A stretch of DNA of 64,000 nucleotides from Ziziphus jujuba (GCF_031755915.1 NC_083389.1:19321501-19385500); one strand, 5' to 3'; shown: positions 25,492-36,192, counted from the stretch's first letter. Program-made: numbers and translations. Notes: a model not told the origin generated them from the letters alone.

Positions 25492-26127
25492 ATGGAAGCT
25501 ACAGTTACACTATTTATGAATACTGATCCACTCAAAGATGCAACTAGAGAAAAGTTGAAGACAGTAGGATTCGCTCTGGAGAGGTTCAAGAGCACTTGGA
25601 CCAGATGGCTACTCTGGCACCTTTTTTCAATCTAATGGGGAAACCTCTCAGAAGATGACTTCCATAATGCAATTTGGAGCTTCTTTTCCACAGATACTAT
25701 GGAGAAATCTTTAAATGCCACCAATAATGCTCTAATTTCAAAAATTTCGAACCCAAGTGATATTTATAATTCTCAGCCTATTAATCTCTGTAATTTTTCA
25801 TGTAAGCTTTTCTGAAATGTTTTAGTCAATTGGCTTCTGCCTTGAAAAATCGTATTCCAAAGAACCAAGTGTTCTTGTGGGAGGTCACATGATGCTATAT
25901 AATTTAATGATGGCCCAGGAGGCTTTCCATTTTTTGAATTATAAAAGAAGAGGGGAATCTTCTGTTTTGCATTGAAGACTGATATGCCTATCATAACATT
26001 CAAATAATCCACGATGCTGATCATAATTTCTTCTTTGGTCCTGTGGTCCTGAAGCATTATACTGGAAGATACTCTCAACTTAAATCCCTTCTTTGATGTG
26101 TTTATTATTTTCTTTTATTTATGGTAA
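25492..26127. pseudogene. unidentified coding-like stretch, strand uncertain
   Basis: A + frame from ATG 25492 to TAA 26127 (212 codons) carries seven in-frame stops; its first 43 codons are open. On the minus strand, 25773-26078 is an uninterrupted 101-codon frame with a protein-like composition (for example IPLFFYNSKNGKPPGP), followed by a frame that stays fairly open to about 25500. Base composition is less AT-biased than its surroundings. I do not recognise either translation. It may be a decayed gene or mobile-element piece, or chance. Confidence 0.3.
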
Positions 26128-27776
26128 TTTTAATAAGGTTGTTAAATTGTACTCCTTGGCCCAATATTAATAATAAAACGGATTAGGATCCTCTCCATTT
26201 CTATGGAAATGGAAGATCTTAAGTTAGATAGGTAATATAATACTAGATACTTTGAACAAATTTAAACCATTGAATTTTTTACTCGCCGAGTAATTTAGCA
26301 TATAAATAATTTGGTAATTATTATTCTTTGTCATTAAAATTTATGATAGTTTGGTTTGTTAATGTGTATTTATGGATATTTATTTGTTTGGATTCTTATT
26401 AGTGGTATCGCATGTTTTTCTTTACGATTTTAGAACTTCATTTTATTGGTGTTTGGGCTATTATATTTTATAGCTATTTGTTTTTTGTTTACTCATTGCT
26501 TTCATATTGATTGTCATGATCAATTCAAGTTTTTGCATTTACATAGATTATGAGTTCCAATATCACATAGCGGATTAAGTTTTAATGTCACATTATCACT
26601 ATTTATCACTGGATTTGGATTTTTTTCCCCTTCAAATATGTATAAGTTTACATTTTGCAAGGATGTGAGATTTTATGTAATTAATTCATATTTAGGATAT
26701 GAGAACTGTTACATTTTTTTTATTGGTCTGCAATTTGCTATTTTTATAATTTTGAGGTTTGAGCTATGTAAATTTGTTTTATGTATCAATAATGAAGTTT
26801 GTTGAATTAACAATGTACTATATTGTTAATATAGTTTTAATAATTTATTTCCTATATGCATATAGGGAGAGCTCATTTTGATTTTTCTTATCCAATGGTT
26901 AATAGGTGTTTATCTTTACCAAATCAGTTATTAAAACCATTATGTTTTTAGAAGTTACAATCCACTTAGTATAAAACAATTTTCAACCATTGGATGAACC
27001 CCATCCAATTATTAACATTATTTGTTAAAAACTTTTATCAAATCCCTTTTTCAAGGGAACCATATATATTTTCAATTTATATTTTCCATGCTCTAACTTC
27101 AACACATATCCATCTTTCAACTGCATCAAGAAAAAAACTACTTAATCATATATATGCAACCACGAGTACCGTGATCATGAATATCCAATGCCAAATAGAA
27201 ATGACCATTAACGACAAATTTCCATCCAATAATTTAACGCGGAAAAAAAAAAAAACCTCGTAGGGTTCAATTTCATTGACAGTTTGAACAAACCGAAGTC
27301 TATGTGGCAGATTTTAAGTCCTCAATTTTGCAAGAAAATGAAGTCGATCTCTATTAGGATTAAAGCATATATATATATATGTATATATTGCAAATTTAAT
27401 ATGAACTATGAAATCATGAAAATAAGATGTGGTTGTATTATGACTCATCTCTGGTATCGAACTAAAAATCTAGAATACATAAATCTAATCATAACTATTA
27501 TAGTTAACCATTAAAAAAAAAAAAATTCAAAATATTTGAACCATACACACCAATTTATATCATATGACTAAAATACATTAAAAAATATATATACATATTA
27601 TGAATTCGATTTTATCTAAAGCAGCCACCGCATATCATATTGTCATCCTGATGATGATATGATATATATATATATATATATATATATTTATCATGGTTAG
27701 GAACATATCATATCATCATCATGATGATAATCTGATATGTATATATATATATATATATTTATATATTTATATTTAC
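26128..27776. other. AT-rich intergenic DNA
   Basis: No supported gene. It contains TA microsatellites (27368-27380, 27661-27688, 27740-27758) and a tandem duplication: CATATCAT... units at 27631-27703 and 27704-27787. Each unit has an ATCATCATGATGAT-type core, a TA run and a TTTA[CT]CAT[AG]GTT[AG]GGAA end. Confidence 0.55.
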
Positions 27777-28059
27777 CATAGTTGGGAATTCATGGTTGCA
27801 CCGGATTCAATAGCATAGTCTGAATTTGAGGATCTATCTTCATGGTGAGTTTAGCAAACCAATTGGTGCACTTAAAGTAGAATCTAAATAATCTCATGCC
27901 CAAACATGTATTGTCTTCGATGTCGAATTCCTCCCTTCTCAAATTGAATGTGGTGCCCTTGGATAAATAATTTCTGCAGGTTTTGCAGTGAATGCTCATT
28001 GGAAGCTTTACCTCCTTGATCTGCTTAGCAGACTCGTTAACAATCTTCCTTTCTCCCAT
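27776..28059 (-). pseudogene. YJU2/CWC16-like pseudogene A (N-terminal part)
   Basis: YJU2 proteins (Cwf16 family; CCDC94 in animals) are splicing factors acting with the spliceosome around the first catalytic step, in the nucleus. From ATG 28059 the frame reads MGERKIVN, then MSIHCKTCRNYLSKGT, FRFYFKCTNWFAKLTMKIDP. This matches the conserved N-terminus with its CxxC...CxxC zinc-binding pattern. The first pair is kept (CKTC); in the second pair the latter Cys is Trp or Phe (CTNW), so the site is broken. A one-base frameshift follows KIDPQ: the next frame gives SDYAIESGAT, typical of the family, and homology stops near 27776. Part of the basic linker after the first residues is also missing. 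There is no intron, so a retrocopy is likely. Confidence 0.82.
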
Positions 28060-28653
28060 TATGATCTTCCAAATCTATTTCCTCGAACAGAGTAAAATTG
28101 CAAAGCAGCAATAATGATTAAAGAAAGCACACGCAGCCAAGAAAAGCAAATTAAGTCCAGATTTTCTTGTAGATCATGTTGAGAGAGACCTCAATTTGGT
28201 TTCTTTCTTCTTCTGGATTTGAATTGCAAAAGCCAAAATTAAATAAATATATTATACTATATAGCTATGCTCAAATATAAACACTAACATGAGGTCTTCT
28301 ATTTTTAATTTTTAGATTATATAAAGATTTAAAATTATATTTATTAATCATTGAATAATGATAAAACTTAAATTTTAATATGTTATCAAACTTATATTTG
28401 ATAATTTTTATCAACTTTTGTCACTTAATCCATATTAAGATCATATTAAGATCGGCTGCTTATTATTTGCAGCTCAATTTGTATTTGGTGACTTAAACTC
28501 ATGATCTCTCAAGTTGGAAATATGATAATGAGATATTTCATAGAGAATTGTTAGTACCTATTTATTTGTGGGTCCTGTTCATAGACTTCGAAGACAGAAT
28601 AGGTGGGAAATAAAGCTTTCACACTGCTGCCAACTATTCTATCAATAATTTTA
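28060..28653. other. intergenic DNA
   Basis: AT-rich, no gene. The stretch directly upstream of pseudogene A (28060-28200) shows no recognisable exon. Confidence 0.5.
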
Positions 28654-28869
28654 GGACGTGTTTGTCATATGCTGGATTAAGGATTGAGATTGGATTGGGT
28701 TAAGATATTCTCTAGTCCACGTTTTTATTACGTTCTAGAGAGGAGAAAAACAAAAATAAAAAAACTACAGAACACAAATTCTGGAATTATAAAATAATCC
28801 ACCTTGTATTTGACTATCTAATCCAATTTCAATCCCATTCTAACCATATCCTATGTACCAAATAAAGTC
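28654..28869. mobile_element. Tourist-like MITE (PIF/Harbinger type), 216 bp
   Basis: The left end is GGACGTGTTTGTCATATG and the right end, inverted, is GACTTTATTTGGTACATAG, forming imperfect terminal inverted repeats. The inner parts (GGATTGAGATTGGATTG / GGGATTGAAATTGGATTAG) also pair. TTA lies on both sides (28651-28653 and 28870-28872), the classic PIF/Harbinger target duplication. It is too short to encode a protein, so non-autonomous. Confidence 0.78.
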
Positions 28870-28872
28870 TTA

Positions 28873-30034
28873 ATGAAAAATTTTATAAACTCCCTTCAAG
28901 TTTTAATAAAATATCATTGACTCTCTTAGGTTTCCAAATTCGTTATCTGCCCTTGGGTTTTCAAATTTATTATGCAACCACCAACCAACGGCTAGTTATT
29001 TCGGCTAAATTTAACGATCAAGGATCAATTTAATAAATATATTTATATTTGGTATAAAAAATGCAAAGAAATTTCTTGGATCACATAAATATATAAAATT
29101 TATTTACTTTTGGACAGAATTATATGAAGTTTAAATTGCTTTGCATTTTTAGTGAATATTTTATATGTGATAGTTGGTTTAATGTTCATAATTAATAATA
29201 TACATATGAATATCAGAATTTTCTAAATTGGTGGAATTGTATTTAATTTTTATGTTTAATTATGTATATTACTAATTGCAACACTTGGGTACCAAATTCA
29301 GAGGTATACGGAAATTTTAATATGAATTGAATTCTGAAAAAATTAACATTGAAATTTTCGAGTCTGCACATAATTTAGAGATAGAATTTCGTATCAAAAG
29401 CTTGCTGAACAAAGAGGACAAAACATCAGAATGCAAAGAAGAGACAATATTCTCTCAACGGTAGATAATTATGGAATCTTTCCATACAGTACTTTTACTT
29501 TAAAAACCGTAAGAAAAATCTCTAATAGATTATTATCCAAAAAGAGCTTGAACATGAAATTGAAATGCAACTAAACTAGTCCAACAAAGATGCTAATAAT
29601 GATTTTATTTTATTTTTTTATTTGACAATATATCATGGTTTATTTTTTAGGTTGTTGCCAATTTGACATTGACAAATTAATATTTGATTGGTTTAACCGA
29701 GACTGCTGTAGGTAAATTAACTTTAATGTTGTCTTTTTCTATATATGTAATATATGTTATTAATAATTTTTGAATTAACCATGTAATATTGTTTAGTTTC
29801 CATGATCAAAACTACTTCAACAATATGTATCCCCTGTTTCAATTACGTCAATAAAACAACTTACTGCATATGCAACTACAAGTATCAAGTATCATTGTGA
29901 AGATCTAATTTCTAATAGAAAACTATAAACTTGTCATAATAATAAATTTCCATGCAAACAATTAAAAAAATGCTATACATTATGAAAAAGCATCAACTGG
30001 AAGATGCAAGAAACACTCTGCATATCAATTGTAA
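28873..30034. other. intergenic DNA
   Basis: AT-rich, no gene or repeat that I can support. Confidence 0.5.
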
Positions 30035-30202
30035 TTACCTTTTCTTTCTTGTCTTCATATTTTCATCATCATCATCATCGTAAAGAATCCTTTGAACATA
30101 GTTTTTTGGGTTACGGAAAATGATGGATTTGATGAGTTTTTCATCCTCTTCCTCTTCCAATTTCTTCTTCTTTGGCACTGAGCGCTGCAAAGCTTGCAGC
30201 AT
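30035..30202 (-). pseudogene. YJU2-like pseudogene B, C-terminal part
   Basis: A short frame (ATG 30202, TAA 30037-30035) encodes 53 residues: MLQALQRS, a Lys/Glu-rich stretch, DEKLIKSIIFRNPKNYVQRI, an Asp run and a basic end MKTRKKR. This matches my recollection of the C-terminal part of plant YJU2 proteins (MLEALQR..., DEALIKSI...). The N-terminal part of what seems to be the same gene copy lies at 43192-43458 on the same strand, on the far side of the copia element. The middle of the gene is missing, presumably lost in the deletion that also removed the copia LTR start near 30225. Confidence 0.68.
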
Positions 30203-30224
30203 TAAATGAAGAGAGAAAGCCCTA

Positions 30225-30702
30225 CTTACTTCTAGGGCCCATTTATGCCATTAAAGGGACTGACTTGTTTATTATTTTGTAGTAGGGCTTTTGGTTATAC
30301 ACTCTCTGTAATACTCCGGTTGGCCTATTGGATTTTGAGGACCAATTCTCTTTAGAAGCTCATTTTGACTTACCCATATTTTTATTATTATTATTTATTA
30401 TTAAATTAATATTATTTTACTGTGCATTAAAATTAATGGATAAGTCTGATTTGGATGGACTATAAAAGATATAGGGCAAGTAAACAAATACTATTACGTT
30501 GAGAGTGGATTAGGATTTTCAGAGATCAGTTTGAGAGTGGTTTGAGAGTAGGGTATCCATAGGCACTACTATTACGTTGTTTTCTATTTTGCAGGATTAC
30601 AGATTAATTTATCAATGGCTGTGTTTGGAGGTTAATAATTTTATACTTTAATGGAATTTATAATGCATATTTTAGATCAGCATAATTAAGATAAATCTCA
30701 CA
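30225..30702 (+). repeat. copia 5' LTR, 5' truncated
   Basis: It matches 42724-43191 (AGGGGCCATTTATGCCATTA onward) and ends AAATCTCACA before the primer site. The first about 50 bp of the LTR (TGTTAGATAAAT...) are missing, so no left target duplication remains. Exact left edge uncertain. Confidence 0.85.
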
Positions 30703-30704
30703 AT

Positions 30705-30716
30705 TGGTATCAGAGC
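30705..30716 (+). other. primer-binding site, initiator Met tRNA
   Basis: TGGTATCAGAGC, two bases inside the LTR end; a perfect match to the usual plant copia primer site. Confidence 0.92.
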
Positions 30717-32183
30717 ATGGTTAATAAGCATAATAAGTTTTCTTATGGTTTTGTCATTATATGATTGTTACTACATGTGGCTACTGAATGATTTATGTCA
30801 TTCAAATATATGTTTTCTTATTTGATTTTCCTTCTCGCATGGATCTGTGAGATTTTGAGGTTACATGTTGTCTGTGAAATGTATATACATGTATAAGTCC
30901 TGCGCTTATTTTCTTTGAATAAATCGGCTTGTGCCTTATATTAAAAAAAAAAAAAACCAATTTCTCTTAAATCCTTGACTTGGGTAATTTCTATGTGAAT
31001 GAAATAATTTATTGAGCCTTATTTTGATCTAAGTTATTCAATTTTGTGAAAACCCATTAAAACTCCCATTTTTTTAAACCTGTGGATATTCAAATTAACA
31101 AATCTTTATTTTGGCTTGAAATTAACCCAAATTGAGTCCGGATTCCACTTGCCCATCATCAGACAGTTTGACTACCATTAGAACGGTTGGAAACATTGGA
31201 TGGAAAGGTGTTTTTCCAGGCGGGTCGAAAACCGGATTGCGTGACTAGTTTTGTTGAAACCGGGTCAACCTGTTGACCCGATTGGGGTGAGGAATATAGG
31301 TCAAACGATGTGTCATCTGGGCATGCTGACATCAGCATGGTGTCATACGACATGTCATGGACAGGAGCTAACGTCATCATTGTGTGAGCTTTGACGTCTG
31401 GATGATGACATCAGCATAGCGCATGGGCCTCTTGCTGTTGTCAGCATGATGATGTCATCCGTGTTGACATCATCATGCTGACTTCAGCAGCCGAGAAAAT
31501 TTAAAAAAAAATTTATTATTTGTTTATTTATTTATTTATCTATTGTTTAATATTATTAAAAAAAAAGGAAAATTTATTATTTATTTATTATTGTTTATTT
31601 ATTCCATTTCAAAATATTCTTGAATTAAATTAGTTGCTTATGTTCAGAATTGGATTATGTTAGCTTTCCCTAAAGAGGCTTTGTGCCTAGTTGGTATAGT
31701 AGCGTGGGATTTTAGGTATACACCTATCGTAAGACTTATTTTGGCTGCGTTATGTGTACCAATGTAATATATGTTGGCATGGTAGATGGGATGTATTATA
31801 TTTACCTATTTCATGAAATTGCCAATATGTTGTTTTTCTCCCACTTATTAATCAGGGTCTATACGGGTAACTGGGTTACCCTGTTGGTGGTTTTAATTGC
31901 TTTATATGAACTTGGAATGACATTGAAAGTTGATTAAATGCCATGACTAGCAGGTTTTGAGTTACCCTGTCGGTGATTCAGTTCAATGCATTTGATTGTG
32001 GTTATTTGGTTGATTGTTCCTGGCTTATGAAAGGGTATCTTTAGTGCTACAAAGACCCTAGCGATATTGATTTTATATTTTGTGTTGTCGGGCTGGAAAA
32101 TAGTTATTGTTTTATATATTTTAAATACCTTGTTTTGTTTGCTATTTTCACAGTTAGTAGTACCCACCTCGAATGTTCTGCCA
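30717..32183 (+). other. copia leader region
   Basis: About 1.5 kb without a supported gene, unusually long for a copia leader. 31320-31495 is dense in TGACATCA / TGATGTCA and TGACG/ACGTCA motifs (see findings). A further piece may be host-derived or another insertion; no boundaries seen. Confidence 0.55.
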
Positions 32184-33200
32184 ATGACTACCATGATGAA
32201 ATTAGATGGGACAAATTATCATAAGTGGATGAAGACTTTAGTTATGAATTTGACTTTATGAAATTGGATTTAACTTTGGAGATAGATCCACTAGAGATAC
32301 CAACTGATGAGAGCAGTGCAATAGTTAGGAAAGTTTATGAGGATTAGAAGCATTCTAACAAGTGCTGTATGATGATGATGGAGAATTACATGGATGAAGC
32401 TATACAAGCTAGTATTCTAAAGGTGGATACTGCAAAGGAATTTCTTGAGGAGATTGGAAAGAAGTTAATCAAGTTTGATATGAATGAGAAGTATCATTAC
32501 TTGGAGCTTTTGAATAATACTAAGTATGATGGAGTTAAAGGAGTAAAGGACCATATTATTGTACATTCTTCCTATTATAATAAGCTAAAGGACTTTAAGA
32601 TGGACATTGGAGATGAGTTTTCTACCTATTATATAATGAAGAGTCTTCCATCTCGGTTTGATAATATAAAGTCTAGTTTGAATACCAAGAAAGAAGGTTG
32701 TAGCTCGAAGGAATTGACAACTATTCTTATTAAGAAAGAGGATGATATTAAGCTAAACAGGTCAAGGTCCATTGCTATGTATCACATCAAGTAGACAAGT
32801 CCATGAAGTTTTTCCAGAAGAAGGGACAAGGATTTAAGCCTAATAGGAAGAGGTTTTCTAGTATAAAGCCTAAAGGGCCTAGAGATGGAGCTTTTCACAT
32901 AGGAGAAAGGAAAGAATACTTCCAGGGAAAGTGTGCCTACTGTAACAATGTTGGACATAAGAAGATAGACTGTTGGAGGTTGAAAGGAAAGTAAGAGACG
33001 AATGGGGATGATAAGTTAAAGGGGGCCAACCAACCTTGAGCAGCATGTTTATATGGGAGATAGCTTAAGAGTGAAAATGGATATTAACAATCAAGTTGAA
33101 GCTTGCCACTGGATAGGTTTTAGAGTTACAAGAAGTTTCATATGTACCTTCAATAAGAAGGAATTTGTTATCTATTTCTCTTTTAGTTAGTTAAGGTTAT
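32184..33200 (+). pseudogene. copia gag and protease remnant
   Basis: Probable start at ATG 32184 (MTTMMKLDGTNYHKWMK). UBN2-type gag follows with KEFLEEIGKKLIKFDMNEK and DEFSTYYIMKSLPSRFDNIK. A CCHC knuckle, CAYCNNVGHKKIDC, lies at about 32935-32976. Stops near 32259-32345 and 32794 and frame changes break the gene. The protease active site is not visible. The downstream block ELQEVSYVPSIRRNLLSIS (about 33120-33180) is the protease C-terminal region; it is cut at 33200 by a gypsy LTR and resumes at 36193. Confidence 0.85.
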
Positions 33201-33633
33201 TGTAACACCCCGTCCCGAATCGCACCGGAATCCGTGCACGTTAACCGAGGTTGACCGTTGACCGTTGACCGAAGGGGTCAAAAGTTGACTTTTTGACTCG
33301 GTGGGAATTTCGAGTTGACCAGGGTACCGTGGCGAAGTGCATGACGCCCTGAGTTCGTAGACTAGTAGCACGTCGAAAACGGAGCTACGGTTTGAAAGTT
33401 CTGGGCAAAACAAGTTGAAGTGTAAACTGTCTAAAAGGTGCCGGGAGTTGACTTTTTCTTGTGATGTAATTGTGAGTTGACTCTTGTATGGTTGTAAAGT
33501 ACTCGTCGATACGAGTTCATAGACTAGCGGCACGCTTAAATCGGACATCCGGTTAAAAAGTTATGGACGTTTGAAGTTTACCGGATACCGTATTATTTTA
33601 ATATTTTTTTTTGGATCGTGAACAGTGAAATGC

Positions 33634-33662
33634 CACGTGTCAGCTTCTGAGTGGTCCACGTG
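33634..33662 (+). promoter_or_regulatory. paired G-boxes in the solo LTR
   Basis: CACGTG at 33634-33639 and 33657-33662, 23 bp apart, in mirrored contexts (GCCACGTGTC / CCACGTGGC), directly upstream of the GA-rich tract. The G-box is the core target of plant bZIP and bHLH factors; function here is inferred. Confidence 0.6.
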
Positions 33663-33664
33663 GC

Positions 33665-34417
33665 ATGAACAGTGTCACGCAGGGTTTTAATTTTGAAAAA
33701 CTCTCGGGGAAGAGAGAGAAAGAGAGAGAAGAGAGAGAAAGAGAGAGAGGAGAGAGAAAGAGAGAGAGAGAGCCACCGCCGGCCACCGGATTTTGCCACT
33801 GTTCCGGCCGAGTTACTGTACACGCGCCGGACAGAAAGCTTGCCCACCTCATTTCCGGCAAAACCTCCAAATTTCACGGCGAACGGCCGCCGGACGCGCC
33901 CGGATCGGACGTCCGAAGTTTGGCGGCGATTTTTCCCCTCCACCGCCGGCCACCGCGAATCGGCACTATTCCGGCCGATATACAGTACACGCGCCATACA
34001 CCCAGCATCCTCTCCTCAAGTCCGGCCTACCCACCACAAATCACGGCCATCGGACCACCGACGCGCCGGGATCGGAGCGTTTTCCGGCGAGGGGTCGAAA
34101 ATCTTCAAACGGTGATTTCTCCGCCGTCCGACCTCCGTTTTGCTCACCGTCGGTCCCGTTGGATTGCTCTCCTCACGATCTACAAATCTGCAAAATTTCA
34201 CAGCAAACGGCCACCGTCGGAAATTACTGTTCCGGCGACGGTTGCCGGTGACGTGGTGGCCCGCCGGAAATTACTGTTCCGGCGAGTACCCCGAAAATTC
34301 CGGCCAGCTCCAGTCTGCAGTGTTCGACCTCCTGAACCCAAATCCGACTTCCGTTTCCACCAATTCGCGACGGTTTGGGAGAATTGCGGAGCCGAAACCC
34401 GAAAAGCTTCCCGATAA
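33665..34417 (+). other. 250-codon sense open frame inside the LTR
   Basis: The frame is rich in Arg, Pro, Glu and Ser. Its start is encoded by the GA tract and its middle holds RPPDAPGSDVRS and IGPPTRRDRSVFRRG. Related sense frames occur in the other LTR copies (57341-58120, 259 codons; 60191-60805; 41198-41644; 20609-20980). No domain is recognised. High GC with few stop codons may alone explain it. Confidence 0.35.
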
Positions 34418-34668
34418 AATTCAAACCCCGTCGGGTACGATCATCGAAAATTAAGACCGGATCTGTGATTAGCATCACTCGAGCTTCGATTCGGTATATG
34501 ATTCGTAAATTTTAGTTATCGTTTGTGTTTTGACCCCCCCGGGTACCGGGTATTATTTACCCGAATAAAATATTAATTTATTTGACTGTCTGTGAATTTT
34601 GTTCTAGGAGCACCGGTGAGTCGTAGAATTGATCCCGTAGTGGATCATGGGTTAATTGCGTGCTCCAG

Positions 34669-35916
34669 GTGAGTGACCCACCTTCAAATTAATTTTGGGG
34701 AATTTAATTGATGAATATATTATGTGTGAATTAAATATTTGGAATTTAATTTCTATGTGCCAAATATTTATTGGATTTATTGTAGAAGTATTTATGAACT
34801 TATTGGATTTAAGAAAATGCGAATTCTACAAATTTATGCCGTGTGGAATTATTTTATGGTTTTGAGGATTTTGAAATTGGTGTGGTTTTAATGGTAAATT
34901 GGGCACGATTTGATTTTCAAATATTTCAAGGAAAATATTTGGTTATGTTGGTGATTTCAATTTTTATGAAATATGCCCATAAAATATTATGGGATTTGAT
35001 TATGATATTTCGAGAAATTATTTATGCTTGGAAAAAAAATGTGGATATTTGAATTGATGGATTTGGGAGTTGGTGGATTTGAAAATCATGGAATTTTTGG
35101 TATGGATTATAAGGAAATTGTGGAGAATTTCCCGGTTCAAGCGGATGGATTATGCCCGCTATGCTTATGAAAAATGTGAAATTTGTTTTATGATTTAAAT
35201 TTATGGATTTTATAATTTTTAGATGCACCGTGCACGTACTGGTGTTCTGATTATGTGATATGGTATATGTGATATGGTTAGTGTGCACACGGTTGTGATT
35301 AGCGCGCAGGTGGGTGTGAGTAGCGCGCGGTTGATATTATGAGGGTGTCCTGTGGATGCCATCGGAGAGGGCGGCCACCCCCCTTTGGCCGGGACACCAG
35401 GTTAGCAGCGGCGCTGTGGGACGCCACGCGACCGTATGCCGGTTTCTCTCTATAACCTCCTGTCTGGCGGTACCTTGGGACGCTGGGTACTGTTGGCGCC
35501 ACTGGTATATAGTGGGTGCATCAAATGATTTTCAGAACTGTGTTTTAAAAATAAAATGTTTGGAAACTGAATTGGAATTAAAGATATAATTGTTACCGCT
35601 TCTGGTATTTAATTGATGTCTTGGTTTCGGGGAATATGGATAAAGGGTTTTGTGAAATTGTTTTAAAAGGGGAACCTTTCCAACTGAGAGAATTGTAAGG
35701 GTTTTGAGAGAAAATATTATTTCCAAATAATTATTATTTATACTTATTACTGTGATAATATATGGTATAGTAGTAGGGTCGCTCACTGAGATGATTAGCA
35801 TCTCACACTCTTAAATTCCGTTCCTCTAGGTACCAGGTTGTCGGTGTTCACTCGGAGCGGACTTGATCTTCCTCGCTGTTTTAGTTCGGCAGTACCTTGT
35901 TATTCTTTTATTGCAG
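34669..35916 (+). other. candidate leader intron inside the LTR
   Basis: Donor-like CAG|GTGAGT at 34666-34674 and acceptor-like TTCTTTTATTGCAG ending at 35916. The donor is kept in the other four LTR copies (on the minus strand near 40983, 57127, 59978, and AAG|GTGAGT near 20457). The acceptor is kept in the three younger copies, but reads CAA instead of CAG near 19290. Splicing is not demonstrated. Confidence 0.4.
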
Positions 35917-36192
35917 TTGTAATATTTCTTTCACTCTTGTTGTATTTATTTTGCACTGGATTACTGTATTTATTTTTTTAAGTACTGCAATTTGTGGAAC
36001 CAATTTGTAGTTTGTGGGAGGAATAAGGGGATATTTTTGAAGTGTGTTTTCAGTGCAGGTAAATTTGTGGTAAGTAAATCCCTTAGGGGAGGTGCTGCCG
36101 GATTTTCCGTTGGAAGGTTCGGTGGTATTTCCCTGGGATCAGGGCTGTCTAGGGTTCCGGAGGAGGAATTCTGGACGGGTCCTGACAGTTAT

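Larger units (their letters stand above)
33201..36187 (+). repeat. solo gypsy LTR (2987 bp) with GTTAT target duplication
   Basis: It runs TGTAACACCCCG...GGTCCTGACA with GTTAT at 33196-33200 and again at 36188-36192. No internal gypsy sequence is attached, so it is a solo LTR left by LTR-LTR recombination. Same family as 18958-21888 but inverted in the window. Features in sense order: GTTGAC-rich start, paired CACGTG boxes, GA tract (33713-33772), GC-rich block with a 250-codon frame, CCCGGGTACCGGG near 34547, donor-like CAGGTGAGTG, AT-rich part, GC-rich patch 35340-35515, TTTTATTGCAG acceptor-like site. Confidence 0.95.

Noticed and set aside
35340..35520. GC-rich patch present in every gypsy LTR (67-77 codon frames) considered as an rRNA, tRNA or small gene
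   Set aside because: No cloverleaf or rRNA motif recognised. It always occurs at the same place in the LTR, so it is part of the LTR.
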